Source of the DNA: Kangiella koreensis DSM 16069
GTDB taxonomy: Bacteria; Pseudomonadota; Gammaproteobacteria; Enterobacterales; Kangiellaceae
Assembly (NCBI RefSeq): GCF_000024085.1
Contig: NC_013166.1
Span: 434,001-498,000 of the forward strand
Direction: 5' to 3'
Length of the DNA: 64,000 nucleotides
The notes under the pieces are model-generated. The model saw only the letters and a program-made list of their open reading frames with translations, did no database searches and was not told the DNA's origin. Each line of letters begins with the position of its first letter. Position 1 is the stretch's first letter. Below are positions 43,076 through 52,905 of this stretch, in pieces. The position numbers and the translations under genes were made by a program.

Positions 43076-43480
43076 ATGCGTCATCAAAAATCAGGTCGTA
43101 AATTAAACCGTAACAGTTCACACCGTAAAGCTATGTTCCGTAACATGACTTCGTCATTAATTGAGCATGAGCTTATTCGTACTACTTTGCCAAAAGCAAA
43201 AGAACTACGTCGTGTAGCTGAGCCTTTGATTACTCTTGCTAAAACTGACTCAGTAGCAAATCGTCGATTAGCTTTTGCTCGTCTTCGTAACAATGCTACC
43301 GTTGCTAAGCTTTTTGCTGAGCTAGGTCCGCGTTACCAAGAACGCCCGGGTGGTTACTTGCGTATCCTTAAGTGTGGTAATCGTCCAGGCGATAATGCAC
43401 CAATGGCATACGTTGAGTTAGTAGACCGTCCAGTGGTTGAAGACGATGTCGATTTGGACGAAGTAGTTACTGAAGAGTAA
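43076..43480 (+). CDS. rplQ: 50S ribosomal protein L17
   Basis: L17 lies near the tunnel exit. The 134-residue protein begins [20 protein letters not shown] and holds the conserved [19 protein letters not shown] helix, with an acidic C-terminal tail. GTGAGG precedes the ATG by 8 nt. It is the last gene of the ribosomal block, 207 bp from rpoA. Confidence 0.98.
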   Translation: MRHQKSGRKLNRNSSHRKAMFRNMTSSLIEHELIRTTLPKAKELRRVAEPLITLAKTDSVANRRLAFARLRNNATVAKLFAELGPRYQERPGGYLRILKCGNRPGDNAPMAYVELVDRPVVEDDVDLDEVVTEE

Positions 43481-43497
43481 TTATTAGTTGTGACATT

Positions 43498-43524
43498 AAA
43501 AAGCCCGCTTATGCGGGCTTTTTT
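43498..43524. terminator. Bidirectional terminator after rplQ
   Basis: AAAAAGCCCGC pairs with GCGGGCTTTTT around a TTAT loop. It separates rplQ from the convergent DUF1761-type gene. Confidence 0.93.
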
Positions 43525-43559
43525 GTGGTCATAAGTAATGAGTTTTAAGTCTAGAGCGA

Positions 43560-43949
43560 CTAATGCCAGCTGCCGAGTATTAAGCCAAACATAGTGAATT
43601 GTAGGATATGGTAGCCGCCATCAATCAGTAAGTGGCGAAGTGTTCTATTGCTAAACTGATAGGTTATTCCAAGTCCAAGAAATACAAGAGCACCGATTAA
43701 GCCGGATATGGTCAGTGCATTAATAAGCTCTGGCTTCGGGCCGAGTAAATCTGCAACAATGAAAACTGCTATTACTGAGAATGTAAAGCTAAGGATAAAG
43801 ACGCTGGGTTTTTGTTTGATATCCTCAGCCTTTAATTGCATTTCTTCAAGCCACATCCGGCCAAATAGTAGCGGAGAATACCAAAGTCCGCCAATGGCAA
43901 AAGATAGCAATGCCGCTACTACAACTGCAAAATAGTTAATCTCCGGCAT
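43560..43949 (-). CDS. DUF1761-type small membrane protein
   Basis: This 129-residue protein has four hydrophobic stretches and the motif IGGLWYSPLLFGRMW near the N-terminus, which is typical of the DUF1761 family. The N-terminal tail MPEINYF is short and there is no signal cleavage site, so it is an integral inner-membrane protein. Its function is unknown. It stands alone between the rplQ terminator and a methyltransferase gene on the same strand; the 67-bp gap leaves open whether the two share a transcript. Confidence 0.8.
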   Translation of the reverse strand: MPEINYFAVVVAALLSFAIGGLWYSPLLFGRMWLEEMQLKAEDIKQKPSVFILSFTFSVIAVFIVADLLGPKPELINALTISGLIGALVFLGLGITYQFSNRTLRHLLIDGGYHILQFTMFGLILGSWH

Positions 43950-44016
43950 ACCCTTTTCTCCCGTGTAATTAGTCGTTATTTGTACAGCTTAGCATAAATA
44001 TTCTAGAAAGAGCCTG

Positions 44017-44646
44017 TCATAATGTGATGTGCAATATATAACCTTCAAAGTACTCTGGCTCATGACAATACCAATCGAGTAGTTCGCATTCGTGCTTTGC
44101 TATGACACGTTCCGCCAGATCAAAGAACGGTTGCCTGCCAGGATCAGCAAGTAGGATATGACCTACACCGGCTCGCTTTGCGCGATTAATAAGGTTGTAG
44201 TGTATGTCTGCAAGATTATCCCAGAAGCAAATATCTGCGCCAAATATGATGTCGTAACTGGACATCATTTTCTTGGTTAGCTTATCAAAACTAATGACTT
44301 TGGTGTCAACTTCAACCAAGTTGAGGGCAGCTTGGAGTTCCAGAAATGGGAGAACTTCTTCATCAAGGTCGGTACCTGTTACTTTGCATCCAGCATGATG
44401 AGCACAGAATATACTGGTAGGTCCCCATCCACAGCCGAGCTCTAATACTTTTTGTTTGCTATGGAGTAGCTGTGTGTGGAGGAAGTAGTCCATTAATAAA
44501 AAGCTGCTATTCCAGGTTTTGTGCCCATGAATGGAAGGAGTGTGGTGCTTTTTTAGCTTCTTAACGAGACGATGTTTGTTTTCCAACAATAAAATACCGT
44601 AGGCTTGAAAAGTATAGTCTTCAGGTAGTTCTTGTAGTTCAGGCAT
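44017..44646 (-). CDS. Class I SAM-dependent methyltransferase
   Basis: The 209-residue protein has motif I VLELGCGWGPTS near residues 82-93 and the acidic motif II GTDLDEE. A motif IV-like stretch reads DIIFGADICFWDN. These form a Rossmann-fold SAM-binding core. The FGADICFW stretch resembles the METTL/Methyltransf_16-like group of protein or small-molecule methyltransferases, but the substrate is not evident. No ribosomal-protein methyltransferase signature was seen despite the nearby ribosomal genes. Confidence 0.78.
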   Translation of the reverse strand: MPELQELPEDYTFQAYGILLLENKHRLVKKLKKHHTPSIHGHKTWNSSFLLMDYFLHTQLLHSKQKVLELGCGWGPTSIFCAHHAGCKVTGTDLDEEVLPFLELQAALNLVEVDTKVISFDKLTKKMMSSYDIIFGADICFWDNLADIHYNLINRAKRAGVGHILLADPGRQPFFDLAERVIAKHECELLDWYCHEPEYFEGYILHITL

Positions 44647-44814
44647 AATTAAACTGTGTTAATTTCAATAACTGTTCAGTGTAAGCAGTTTGTAGCCAAT
44701 TGTTAAGTTTTGGTGGCCTTTAACTGGTAACAAGTCCATGTGACTCATTATTGTATTTCTGAACCTGGGAAATGTTTGTTACACTCAGCTCATCATAGAT
44801 CAAATAATTAACCT

Positions 44815-45741
44815 ATGAGCGCCCATCACGGTCACAACCATCTTAATGATGATGAGTCACATGGTAGAAATGTAACAAGCAAAAAGAATCTTCTTTGGGC
44901 TTTATCACTAACCGGCACCTTTATGGTGGTTGAGGTTATTGGCGGCATCGTTTCAGGTTCGTTGGCATTATTAGCTGATGCTGGGCACATGCTGACTGAT
45001 ACTGCGGCCTTGTTACTAGCCTACTCAGCACTTTATTTCGCCAGTAAGCCGGCAGACAACAAGCGAACTTTTGGTTATGGACGTTTACAAGTTCTGGCGG
45101 CTTATACTAATGGTGTATTTCTGGTTTTGTTAACCGGATGGATTGTCTGGGAGGCCATACACCGTTTTATTGAGCCGAATCCAATTCAAAGTGCAAGCAT
45201 GTTTACTGTGGCAGTTATTGGCCTGATAGTGAATTTGCTGGTGTTCAAAATTCTACATAGTGCGGGCGAGTCTAATATTAATATCCGCAGCGCCCTGCTG
45301 CATGTGTTGGGAGATTTGCTCGGCTCGGTGGGGGCCATTATTGCAGCTATTACCATATGGATATGGGGGCTACTCTGGGTTGATCCTCTGCTGTCTATAT
45401 TTGTTGCAGTGCTTATTTTACGAAGCGCCTACTATGTGATTAAGGATGCATCGCATATTCTTTTAGAGGGAATTCCAATAGATATCAGTATGAACAATAT
45501 TCGCTCGGACTTGATGAGCATCAAAGGTGTTGAAGATATCCATCATATGCATGCCTGGAGTCTTAGTGAGGATGAGCCGATGATGACATTTCATGCCTTA
45601 GTCGATTCAGCAATGGACAGTGACTATTTGTTGGAAGAAATGTTGCTGCTTCTGAAAAAAAGGCATGGCGTTGGGCACGCAACCATTCAGATCGAAGTGA
45701 ATAATTGCCAGCTTGGAGAGGAGGGTTGTAAGTTAGATTAA
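44815..45741 (+). CDS. Cation diffusion facilitator family metal exporter
   Basis: This 308-residue transporter exports Zn2+, Cd2+ or Co2+ from the cytoplasm by proton antiport in homologues. It opens with a histidine-rich tail (MSAHHGHNH). Six membrane segments follow, with the metal-site motifs ADAGHMLTD in TM2 and HVLGDLLGS in TM5. The C-terminal cytoplasmic ferredoxin-like domain contains HHMHAW. The pattern is of the CzcD/ZitB type; which metal it moves cannot be read from sequence. Its stop is only 2 bp from the end of the convergent receiver gene, with no terminator between. Confidence 0.9.
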   Translation: MSAHHGHNHLNDDESHGRNVTSKKNLLWALSLTGTFMVVEVIGGIVSGSLALLADAGHMLTDTAALLLAYSALYFASKPADNKRTFGYGRLQVLAAYTNGVFLVLLTGWIVWEAIHRFIEPNPIQSASMFTVAVIGLIVNLLVFKILHSAGESNINIRSALLHVLGDLLGSVGAIIAAITIWIWGLLWVDPLLSIFVAVLILRSAYYVIKDASHILLEGIPIDISMNNIRSDLMSIKGVEDIHHMHAWSLSEDEPMMTFHALVDSAMDSDYLLEEMLLLLKKRHGVGHATIQIEVNNCQLGEEGCKLD

Positions 45742-45743
45742 GT

Positions 45744-46301
45744 TTATTGCTTTTGCGCATCTAATAAGAAGCCTCGCTGGTTTTCGATGCCTTCTAGGCG
45801 TCTAGCCAGTTTATGCTGTAACTCTTGTAGGCTTTTGGACTGTGGTGCTGTCTCTTTGACCATCTTTTCGGCATCGATGGTGTACTTGGCTAAGGTGCTG
45901 GTTAATTCTTTTAATTGTTGGTTTGTGAAAAACATGCCCTTTTGGAACAAGCTGCGCTTGATGCGGTTAAATACGTCAATTTCCTGACGGTTGTGCTCAT
46001 AAAATAGTTCGATGCCTAGCTTTTTTACCCAACTTCCAATGGTCTGGTCTTTATTTTCTGAATAGACAATAATAGTAGCTCGATCAGACATGCTGCTTTT
46101 GATTTTACGAAGAGAGGGATAACCTAGCGCGTTATTGAGTGCGACAACCACAATCCTGATTTGAGGACGATTAAGCCGAATATAGTTCAATGCGTCTTTG
46201 TAGTCCGAGACATAGTGGTAGTCGTGACCGGCAGCCGTTAACTGTTGCGCAGTATTTGATAATATTTCACGGCTGTCATCAACGAGAAGAATAGCGCTCA
46301 T
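45744..46301 (-). CDS. Degenerate response-regulator receiver protein
   Basis: The 185-residue protein starts with a receiver-like domain (SAILLVDDSREIL; acidic pair Asp8-Asp9). The position expected for the phosphoaccepting aspartate, after strand beta-3 (IRIVVVALNNALG), is Ala54. The KP motif after beta-5 is also missing (IELFYEHN). Residues ~125-185 are helical and charged, possibly a coiled coil, with no DNA-binding or enzymatic output domain. It is probably a phosphorylation-independent pseudo-receiver that works through protein contacts. No histidine kinase gene is nearby. Confidence 0.7.
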   Translation of the reverse strand: MSAILLVDDSREILSNTAQQLTAAGHDYHYVSDYKDALNYIRLNRPQIRIVVVALNNALGYPSLRKIKSSMSDRATIIVYSENKDQTIGSWVKKLGIELFYEHNRQEIDVFNRIKRSLFQKGMFFTNQQLKELTSTLAKYTIDAEKMVKETAPQSKSLQELQHKLARRLEGIENQRGFLLDAQKQ

Positions 46302-46419
46302 AAATTAATTAATATAGGTTAAAGAAAGCTAAGGTAACTATTTGATTTATTTTATCATTGATTTTTGCTGGGTATATTTATTTTTACAAAAAAAGACCAA
46401 ATTGTGAGAGGAAACAGGT

Positions 46420-47028
46420 TTGCCTGATAAATTGTTAATTTTACTGACAAGCTGTGCCTTGTTATTGATGATGGGTGGTTGCGCATCTTTTAAGCCAAAC
46501 AATGTTAATGATGCCTGTAGCGTCCTGGAGGACGAAGACTGGTATGAGGCTGCGCTTGATTCACAGGAACGCTGGGGAACTCCTATACATGTGCAATTAG
46601 CAATCATGCATCAGGAGTCAAAATTTCAGCAGGACATTCGTCCGGCAAGAAAGTGGTACTTAGGTTTTATTCCTGGTTTCCGTCCGTCAAATGCCTATGG
46701 TTACGCACAAGCTCTGGAAGGTACCTGGGACGCTTATCGCAACTCAACGGGTAATCATGGTGCCAAGCGTGATAATTTTGATGACGCAATTGATTTTATT
46801 GGGTGGTACACCTATCACAGCCACAAAAATGTGGGAATTTCAAAATGGGATGCCCGAGCGCAATATCTTGCTTATCATGAAGGCTGGGGCGGTTATAAGC
46901 GCAAAACCTACAACTCTAAGGGGTGGCTGCTAAAGGTGGCGGATAAGGTCAAGGCGCAGTCTCTAAATTATGCTGCTCAATATAAAAAATGCCAAGCTGA
47001 ACTGGAGTCAAATCGAGGTTGGTTCTGA
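46420..47028 (+). CDS. Lipoprotein with lytic transglycosylase (SLT/lysozyme-like) domain
   Basis: The 202-residue protein starts with TTG at 46420, 8 nt after GAGAGG; there is no ATG in frame before the signal. A lipoprotein signal ends in LMMGGC with Cys21. The mature part has the catalytic glutamate in AIMHQESKF (Glu66) and the following SNAYGYAQALEGTWDAY motif, both typical of SLT-type muramidases. The enzyme would cut glycan strands from an outer- or inner-membrane anchor. It is smaller than Slt70 or MltD and lacks LysM or UPF domains. It stands alone upstream of glyA. Confidence 0.85.
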   Translation: MPDKLLILLTSCALLLMMGGCASFKPNNVNDACSVLEDEDWYEAALDSQERWGTPIHVQLAIMHQESKFQQDIRPARKWYLGFIPGFRPSNAYGYAQALEGTWDAYRNSTGNHGAKRDNFDDAIDFIGWYTYHSHKNVGISKWDARAQYLAYHEGWGGYKRKTYNSKGWLLKVADKVKAQSLNYAAQYKKCQAELESNRGWF

Positions 47029-47154
47029 ACATAACAGTTATAACCATTAATTATCTATTTTGTAAGACATTTAAGCATCGTATAGGTTAAAATAGCGCCA
47101 CTTTCTAAATGCCGAATGGCATTAAATTTGATTAATACAATTGAGGTTTGACAC

Positions 47155-48408
47155 ATGTTGGGCAACACCACGCCATTAAAAGAGTTTGATCCTGAACTTT
47201 TCGAATCGATGGAAGCTGAGAAAAAGCGCCAAGAAGAACACATTGAGCTGATTGCGTCTGAAAACTATACCAGCCAGCGCGTGATGGAAGCCCAAGGTTC
47301 TGTGTTAACCAACAAGTATGCCGAAGGCTATCCAGACAAGCGTTATTACGGCGGTTGTGAGTATGTGGATGTTGCTGAAAAGCTTGCTATAGAGCGCCTG
47401 AAAGAGTTGTTCGGCGCTGATTACGCGAATGTGCAGCCTCACTCTGGTTCGCAGGCAAACGCAGCCGTTTACATGGCTTTAGTTAAACCTGGCGATACTA
47501 TCCTGGGCATGAGCTTGTCGGACGGCGGGCACTTAACCCACGGTTCAAAAGTGAATTTTTCAGGCAAAATTTACCACTCGATTGAATATGGCGTTGATGA
47601 AAACGGCTATATTGATTATGCGCAAGTTGAAGCTTTGGCGCTTGAGCATAAACCAAAAATGATTGTGGCTGGCTTCTCAGCTTATTCACGCGTTGTTGAT
47701 TGGGCCAAGTTCCGTGAAATCGCCGATAAAGTCGGTGCTTTCCTGTTTGTGGATATGGCACACGTTGCTGGCTTAATTGCTGCAGGTGAATACCCAAATC
47801 CAGTGCCATATGCGGATGTGGTCAGCTCAACTACTCACAAAACTCTGGCGGGTCCTCGTGGCGGTATTATTATTGCTCGTTCAAATCCTGATCTTGAGAA
47901 GAAGTTAAACTCTGCGGTATTCCCCGGTGGTCAAGGCGGTCCTTTAATGCACGTTATTGCTGCCAAAGCAGTAGCCTTTAAAGAAGCCTTGAGTGATGAG
48001 TTCAAAGCCATTCAGAAGCAGGTTAAAATTAATGCCCAGGCAATGACAAAGGTGTTAATGGAGCGCGGCTATAAAATCGTCTCTGGTGGTACCGACAATC
48101 ACTTATTCCTGATTGATTTAATCGATAAAGATATTACTGGTAAAGATGCTGAGGCAGCGCTTGGCCAGGCCAATATCACAGTAAACAAAAACACCGTACC
48201 TAATGAACCTCGTTCACCTTTTGTGACCAGTGGTTTGCGTATGGGTACACCAGCCATTACCACTCGTGGCTTTAAGGAAGCTGAGGCGACTGAGCTTGCT
48301 GGCTGGATCTGTGATATTCTTGACGATATAACGAATGAGCAGACGATTGCTGATGTGAAAGCAAAAGCCTTGAAATTGGCGGCTCGCTTTCCAGTTTATC
48401 GCAGTTAA
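47155..48408 (+). CDS. glyA: Serine hydroxymethyltransferase
   Basis: GlyA converts serine and tetrahydrofolate to glycine and 5,10-methylene-THF using PLP; it is the main source of one-carbon units. The 417-residue length matches E. coli. The PLP lysine is in [12 protein letters not shown], with [11 protein letters not shown] near the N-terminus and [12 protein letters not shown] for cofactor binding. nrdR and the riboflavin genes follow 36 bp after its stop, the common order glyA-nrdR-ribD in gammaproteobacteria. I saw no glycine riboswitch upstream. Confidence 0.98.
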   Translation: MLGNTTPLKEFDPELFESMEAEKKRQEEHIELIASENYTSQRVMEAQGSVLTNKYAEGYPDKRYYGGCEYVDVAEKLAIERLKELFGADYANVQPHSGSQANAAVYMALVKPGDTILGMSLSDGGHLTHGSKVNFSGKIYHSIEYGVDENGYIDYAQVEALALEHKPKMIVAGFSAYSRVVDWAKFREIADKVGAFLFVDMAHVAGLIAAGEYPNPVPYADVVSSTTHKTLAGPRGGIIIARSNPDLEKKLNSAVFPGGQGGPLMHVIAAKAVAFKEALSDEFKAIQKQVKINAQAMTKVLMERGYKIVSGGTDNHLFLIDLIDKDITGKDAEAALGQANITVNKNTVPNEPRSPFVTSGLRMGTPAITTRGFKEAEATELAGWICDILDDITNEQTIADVKAKALKLAARFPVYRS

Positions 48409-48444
48409 TTGATAAGAACGCTATTGGCAACATAAGGAGTTGTT

Positions 48445-48906
48445 ATGCATTGCCCGTTTTGCGCCCATCCGGATACCAAAGTTATCGACTCGCGCCTGGT
48501 GGCTGACGGTAGTCAGGTTCGACGCCGCCGAGAATGTCTGGCTTGTGGTGAGCGCTATACAACATTTGAAAGTGCTGAGCTGGTGATGCCCAAGATCATT
48601 AAAACTGACGGTACGCGTGAGCCCTTTAATGAAGCCAAGTTGAGAACAGGTTTAGCCAAAGCGGTGGAAAAACGTCCGGTTAGCGTTGAAGATCTTGAAG
48701 CGGCAATCAATAAAATTCTTTCGCAAATTCGCGCTCTAGGTGAGCGCGAAGTTCCGTCTACTGTGGTCGGCGAGCTGATCATTGAGGCGTTACGCGGTTT
48801 GGATGAAGTGGCTTATGTCCGCTTTGCATCGGTATATCGTCGATTCAAGGATGTTAATGCATTCCGCGAAGAAATTGATAAATTGCAAAGTGATAGTAAA
48901 GAGTGA
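48445..48906 (+). CDS. nrdR: Transcriptional repressor NrdR
   Basis: NrdR represses ribonucleotide reductase genes in response to ATP/dATP. The 153-residue protein has an N-terminal zinc ribbon ([15 protein letters not shown] and [12 protein letters not shown]; four cysteines at 3, 6, 31, 34), followed by an ATP-cone domain ([18 protein letters not shown]). AAGGAG precedes the ATG. No nrd genes are in the window, so its targets lie elsewhere. Confidence 0.97.
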   Translation: MHCPFCAHPDTKVIDSRLVADGSQVRRRRECLACGERYTTFESAELVMPKIIKTDGTREPFNEAKLRTGLAKAVEKRPVSVEDLEAAINKILSQIRALGEREVPSTVVGELIIEALRGLDEVAYVRFASVYRRFKDVNAFREEIDKLQSDSKE

Positions 48907-48959
48907 CGCTAACTGATAGCGGTCACTAAATTTCTTTTCTAAGGTAACTCACACCTGAT

Positions 48960-50078
48960 ATGTCTTTTACAGCACAAGATTCGAGCTATATGGCGCGAGC
49001 CATCCAACTGGCACCTAGAGGCTGGTTTACGACTCGAACCAATCCGCGTGTCGGTTGTGTCCTGGTAAAAGATAACATTATTATTGGTGAAGGCTGGCAT
49101 GAAAAACCCGGCTTTGCTCACGCCGAAATCAACGCACTCAATCATGCTGGTGAATCTGCCAAAGGTGCTACGGCTTACGTGACATTAGAGCCTTGTGCTC
49201 ACCATGGTAAAACCGGCCCATGTGCTGAGGCTCTTGTGGAAGCTGGGGTCGCTCGGGTGGTGGCGGCCATGCTGGATCCGAATCCGTTGGTCGCTGGCAA
49301 AGGCATGAAGATTCTTGAAAAAGCTGGAATTAAGACTGAATATGGTCTGATGCAGGCCCAAGCGGAAACTCTTAATCCAGGGTTTATTAAGCGCATGACC
49401 AAAGGCTTGCCACGAGTAATTGCCAAAGTTGGTATGAGCCTGGATGGTCGAACCGCCATGGCCATTGGTGAAAGTCAGTGGATCACTGGAGCAAGTGCCC
49501 GTCGTGATGTGCAGCGTTTACGCGCCGAGTCAGGAGCTATTATCACAGGTTCTGGCACTGTGGTGATTGATAATCCTTCCATGAATGTCCGCGAACAGGC
49601 TTTTACCGCAAACCCTCATTTCACTCAACCTGTCAGAGTCATCATAGATTCACAAAATATTGTTGAACCTGATGCAAAAATATTCAGTCATGAAGGACAT
49701 TGCTGGTTGGTTAGCGGTCACTTATCCGAAAAAGGTTACCCAGCAAATGTTGAACAGAAAACAGTCGCATTGTTACCGGGTAAGGATGAGGTTTCTCACC
49801 AAAAGGTCGACTTGAAGGCCTTGCTGATAATGTTGGCAGAAGCTGGAATAAATGATGTGTTGATTGAAGCCGGAAGTGGGCTTGTTGGCGCTTTTGTCGC
49901 GCAGGAATTGGTTGATGAACTGGTCGTTTATATGGCTCCAAAACTGATGGGCAGTGCCGCCAGACCTATGTTTCAGCTACCGCTGGAAACCATGCAACAG
50001 AATATAGAATTGACCCTCAACGATATTCGGCAGATAGGTAATGATCTGCGTTTGAACTACTATTTTAAAAAGGCTTAG
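48960..50078 (+). CDS. ribD: Bifunctional riboflavin deaminase/reductase RibD
   Basis: RibD carries out the second and third steps of riboflavin synthesis, deaminating and then reducing the pyrimidine from GTP cyclohydrolase II. The 372-residue protein has an N-terminal deaminase domain with zinc motif HAEINAL and PCAHHGKTGPC. The C-terminal reductase domain follows (KVGMSLDGRTAMAIGESQWI). It begins 53 bp after nrdR and ends 2 bp before ribE. Confidence 0.97.
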   Translation: MSFTAQDSSYMARAIQLAPRGWFTTRTNPRVGCVLVKDNIIIGEGWHEKPGFAHAEINALNHAGESAKGATAYVTLEPCAHHGKTGPCAEALVEAGVARVVAAMLDPNPLVAGKGMKILEKAGIKTEYGLMQAQAETLNPGFIKRMTKGLPRVIAKVGMSLDGRTAMAIGESQWITGASARRDVQRLRAESGAIITGSGTVVIDNPSMNVREQAFTANPHFTQPVRVIIDSQNIVEPDAKIFSHEGHCWLVSGHLSEKGYPANVEQKTVALLPGKDEVSHQKVDLKALLIMLAEAGINDVLIEAGSGLVGAFVAQELVDELVVYMAPKLMGSAARPMFQLPLETMQQNIELTLNDIRQIGNDLRLNYYFKKA

Positions 50079-50080
50079 TT

Positions 50081-50689
50081 ATGTTTACCGGAATTATTGA
50101 AGCAACAGGTTACATTGCAGCGATTGAGCCAAAGGGCGAGGATGCACGTTACCGATTTCAGACGGGTAAGCTGGATTTGTCTGATGTTGAGTTAGGCGAC
50201 AGCATCGCCTGTAACGGTGTTTGCTTGACTGTGATTGAAAAGTTTAACGATGGTTTTGCAGCGGATGTGTCAGTGGAAACAATAAAAGTCACCTGCTTTA
50301 AACATTATCAGGCGCAGCAGCCAATCAATTTTGAAAAAGCCATGTTGCCGACCACCCGTTTTGGCGGTCATATGGTCAGCGGGCATGTGGATGGTATTGG
50401 CGAAGTGATGGCGATCGAAGATGCAGGGCGTTCGATACAGTACACCATTCGTGCTCCACAAGACGTGTTACACTATATCGCCATTAAAGGCTCGATTACG
50501 GTTGATGGCACCAGTCTGACCGTCAATCAAATAAAAGAGGATTGTTTTTTCCTCAACCTGGTCCCACATACCTTGCAAGAAACTATTGCCGATAGTTATA
50601 AAGTGGGTACCAAGATCAATTTGGAAATTGATCTCATTGCTCGTTATCTCGAGCGCTTGATGCAGACCGGAGCTGTAAAACCTCAATAA
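50081..50689 (+). CDS. ribE: Riboflavin synthase alpha subunit
   Basis: This enzyme dismutates two 6,7-dimethyl-8-ribityllumazine molecules to riboflavin. The 202-residue protein consists of two homologous barrels: [10 protein letters not shown] with [13 protein letters not shown] in the first, and [13 protein letters not shown] with [14 protein letters not shown] in the second. In E. coli the same gene is called ribC and lies elsewhere; here it is part of the rib run. Confidence 0.97.
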   Translation: MFTGIIEATGYIAAIEPKGEDARYRFQTGKLDLSDVELGDSIACNGVCLTVIEKFNDGFAADVSVETIKVTCFKHYQAQQPINFEKAMLPTTRFGGHMVSGHVDGIGEVMAIEDAGRSIQYTIRAPQDVLHYIAIKGSITVDGTSLTVNQIKEDCFFLNLVPHTLQETIADSYKVGTKINLEIDLIARYLERLMQTGAVKPQ

Positions 50690-50702
50690 ATATGTGAGAA
50701 CT

Positions 50703-51821
50703 ATGCAATTAAATAGCATCGAAGAAATTATTGAAGATATCCGTCAGGGCAAAATGGTTATTCTGATGGATGACGAAGATCGCGAAAATGAAGGCGACTT
50801 AGTGATGGCTGCCAGTCAGGTACGCCCAGAAGACATCAATTTTATGGCGCGTTATGGTCGTGGTTTAATTTGTTTACCGATGACCCGTGAGCGTTGTGAG
50901 CAACTCAATTTGCCATTGATGTCACAACAGAATGGTGCACGTTTTAGCACCAATTTCACAGTGTCTATCGAGGCATCAGAAGGAGTTTCGACTGGTATTT
51001 CGGCGGCAGACCGGGCACGTACTGTGCAAATGGCGGTTGCTCCAAACGCAAAACCCTCTGATATCGTACAGCCTGGGCATATTTTCCCGATCATGGCCAA
51101 ACCTGGTGGTGTGCTTAATCGTGCCGGTCATACTGAAGCGAGTTGTGATTTAGCGCGTTTGGCGGGTTTTGAACCAGCCGCAGTCATCGTTGAGATTTTG
51201 AACGAAGATGGAACCATGGCGCGTCGTCCCGATCTGGAAAAGTTTGCTCAGGAACATGGTCTTAAAATGGGCACAATCGCCGATTTGATCGAATATCGTT
51301 CCACTAAAGAGAAAACCGTAGAAAAAGTCAGTGAGTGTCATTGGCCAACAGAGCATGGTGAATTTCGTTTACATACTTATCGCGACACCATTGATGGTCA
51401 GGTGCATTTTGCTTTAGTTAAAGGCAATCCAAAGAATGATACTTCGACGTTAGTACGTGTTCACTTAACCGATAGCTTAGGTGATTTGCTTGAAGCGCAG
51501 CGTGGCAGAAAGCCGGGTTGGGGCTTGAGTAAAGCGATTGAGCGCATCGGCAAAGAAGGCGAAGGCGTGGTGGTGGTGCTTGCCAATAAAGAGTCGAGCG
51601 AAGAAGTATTGAATCGTATTCATCGTTTCGAGCAGGAAGACAAAGGTGAGCCCTTAACTCAAGAACAGAAGCGCCAGAAAAAGCGCACTGTCGGTATCGG
51701 CTCGCAAATTCTCGCTGAGCTGGGCGTACATAAAATGCGCTTACTAAGCTCAGGCAGTCAATATACGGGCCTGGCAGGTTATGGTCTGGAGATTGTTGAG
51801 AATATAGCACCGGACCAGTAA
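50703..51821 (+). CDS. ribBA: 3,4-dihydroxy-2-butanone-4-phosphate synthase fused to a degenerate GTP cyclohydrolase II domain
   Basis: The protein has 372 residues from the ATG at 50703 (the GTG at 50694 is less likely). Residues 1-200 form a complete DHBP synthase, with the acidic loop [10 protein letters not shown] and [12 protein letters not shown]; it makes the four-carbon unit of riboflavin from ribulose 5-phosphate. Residues ~205-370 have the GTP cyclohydrolase II fold. The zinc-binding cysteines of the catalytic RVHSEC...CDC region are absent: the aligned stretch is [17 protein letters not shown]. The second half is therefore probably inactive or regulatory, and a separate ribA is expected elsewhere. 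Similar degenerate fusions are known in gammaproteobacteria. Confidence 0.93.
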   Translation: MQLNSIEEIIEDIRQGKMVILMDDEDRENEGDLVMAASQVRPEDINFMARYGRGLICLPMTRERCEQLNLPLMSQQNGARFSTNFTVSIEASEGVSTGISAADRARTVQMAVAPNAKPSDIVQPGHIFPIMAKPGGVLNRAGHTEASCDLARLAGFEPAAVIVEILNEDGTMARRPDLEKFAQEHGLKMGTIADLIEYRSTKEKTVEKVSECHWPTEHGEFRLHTYRDTIDGQVHFALVKGNPKNDTSTLVRVHLTDSLGDLLEAQRGRKPGWGLSKAIERIGKEGEGVVVVLANKESSEEVLNRIHRFEQEDKGEPLTQEQKRQKKRTVGIGSQILAELGVHKMRLLSSGSQYTGLAGYGLEIVENIAPDQ

Positions 51822-51909
51822 TGCAGAGAACTATTGTTGGGGCCTTTTAAGAGGGCTTTGTATAAGATAGCTTAGCCAACAGTTTCGTATTACAATAACG
51901 ACTAATCAG

Positions 51910-51930
51910 ACGTGGCTTCGGCCACGTTTT
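51910..51930 (+). terminator. Hairpin between ribBA and ribH
   Basis: ACGTGGC and GCCACGT flank a stable TTCG loop and are followed by TTTT. It could be a partial terminator inside the rib operon, 40 bp before ribH. Confidence 0.6.
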
Positions 51931-51970
51931 GCATAAAGATATCAGCTAAAATTTCAGGTAATCCATACCA

Positions 51971-52456
51971 ATGAGCGACTTCAAGTTAGACTTTTCTGCA
52001 ACAGAGTACCAGGGTGGCCGTATCGCCATTGTCCATGCCCGTTTCAATTTGCCGATCATTAATCAAATGATTGCTGGAGCTAAGGCGCGTTTGCAAGAAC
52101 TCAAGGTGCCAGCTGAGAATATTGAGTTGTTTGATGTGGCAGGGGCTTATGAACTGCCTTATGCAGTACAGCAGGTTGCTAAAACTGCACAGTTTGACGC
52201 TGTGATTGCTATCGGTGTCGTCATTCGAGGCGATACACCGCATTTTGATTATGTTTGTGCTGAGTCCAGTTCTGGTTTAATGCGAGCCTCATTGGATAAT
52301 GATATTCCGGTTATTTTTGGGATTTTAACGGTCAATACAGAAGAGCAGGCAGAAGAGCGCGCTAATCCTGAGAAAATGAACAAGGGTGGCGAAGCCGCTG
52401 CAACAGCCGTTGAAATGATCAACCTTACACGCGCACTACAAGAGAAACACTCATGA
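51971..52456 (+). CDS. ribH: 6,7-dimethyl-8-ribityllumazine synthase
   Basis: RibH joins the products of RibD and RibB to the lumazine precursor and assembles into icosahedral or pentameric shells. The 161-residue protein has the substrate motifs [13 protein letters not shown] and [15 protein letters not shown], the latter with the catalytic histidine. Its stop overlaps the nusB start by 4 bp, a coupling that is widespread in proteobacteria. Confidence 0.97.
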   Translation: MSDFKLDFSATEYQGGRIAIVHARFNLPIINQMIAGAKARLQELKVPAENIELFDVAGAYELPYAVQQVAKTAQFDAVIAIGVVIRGDTPHFDYVCAESSSGLMRASLDNDIPVIFGILTVNTEEQAEERANPEKMNKGGEAAATAVEMINLTRALQEKHS

Positions 52457-52881
52457 GTACTACTTTCAAACCAGCAATGCGCCGTCGTGCCAGAGAATAT
52501 GCCATGCAGGCGATTTACCAATGGCAAATGTCGGACAATCCGTTGAATGAAATCGAAGCGCAATACCTGACCACTATGAACGCCAAGAAAGTGGACACGG
52601 TTTACTTTCAGGAGTTGTTCTCAGGCGTGTTAACCAACCTGGATGAAATTGATGAGGCGTTAGCGCCTGCGCTGGAGCGTGAGATTGAGGGGATTGACCC
52701 AATTGAACGTGCCATTATTCGCTTATCAGCATTCGAGCTTAAAAAGAGAGTTGATGTGCCGAAGAAGGTGGTGATTAACGAAGGTATCGAGTTAGCAAAA
52801 ACATTCGGTGCAACTGATGGCCATAAATTCGTTAATGGTGTGCTCGATAAAATCAGTAAAGCTTTACGCCCACACGAATAA
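52453..52881 (+). CDS. nusB: Transcription antitermination factor NusB
   Basis: NusB binds boxA RNA with S10 (NusE) and promotes rRNA antitermination. The 142-residue all-helical protein has [16 protein letters not shown] at the N-terminus and [18 protein letters not shown] near the C-terminus. It sits between ribH and thiL as in E. coli. Confidence 0.97.
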   Translation: MSTTFKPAMRRRAREYAMQAIYQWQMSDNPLNEIEAQYLTTMNAKKVDTVYFQELFSGVLTNLDEIDEALAPALEREIEGIDPIERAIIRLSAFELKKRVDVPKKVVINEGIELAKTFGATDGHKFVNGVLDKISKALRPHE

Positions 52882-52905
52882 TGCTGTGAGTTATTAAGTG
52901 ATGTT

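Noticed and set aside
43708..43935. ORF opposite the DUF1761-type gene
   Set aside because: The minus-strand frame has four hydrophobic segments and a family motif; the plus-strand frame has neither.
48900..50710. FMN riboswitch upstream of ribD, ribE or ribBA
   Set aside because: The gaps are 2-53 bp and lack the conserved RFN helices; there is no room for the element.
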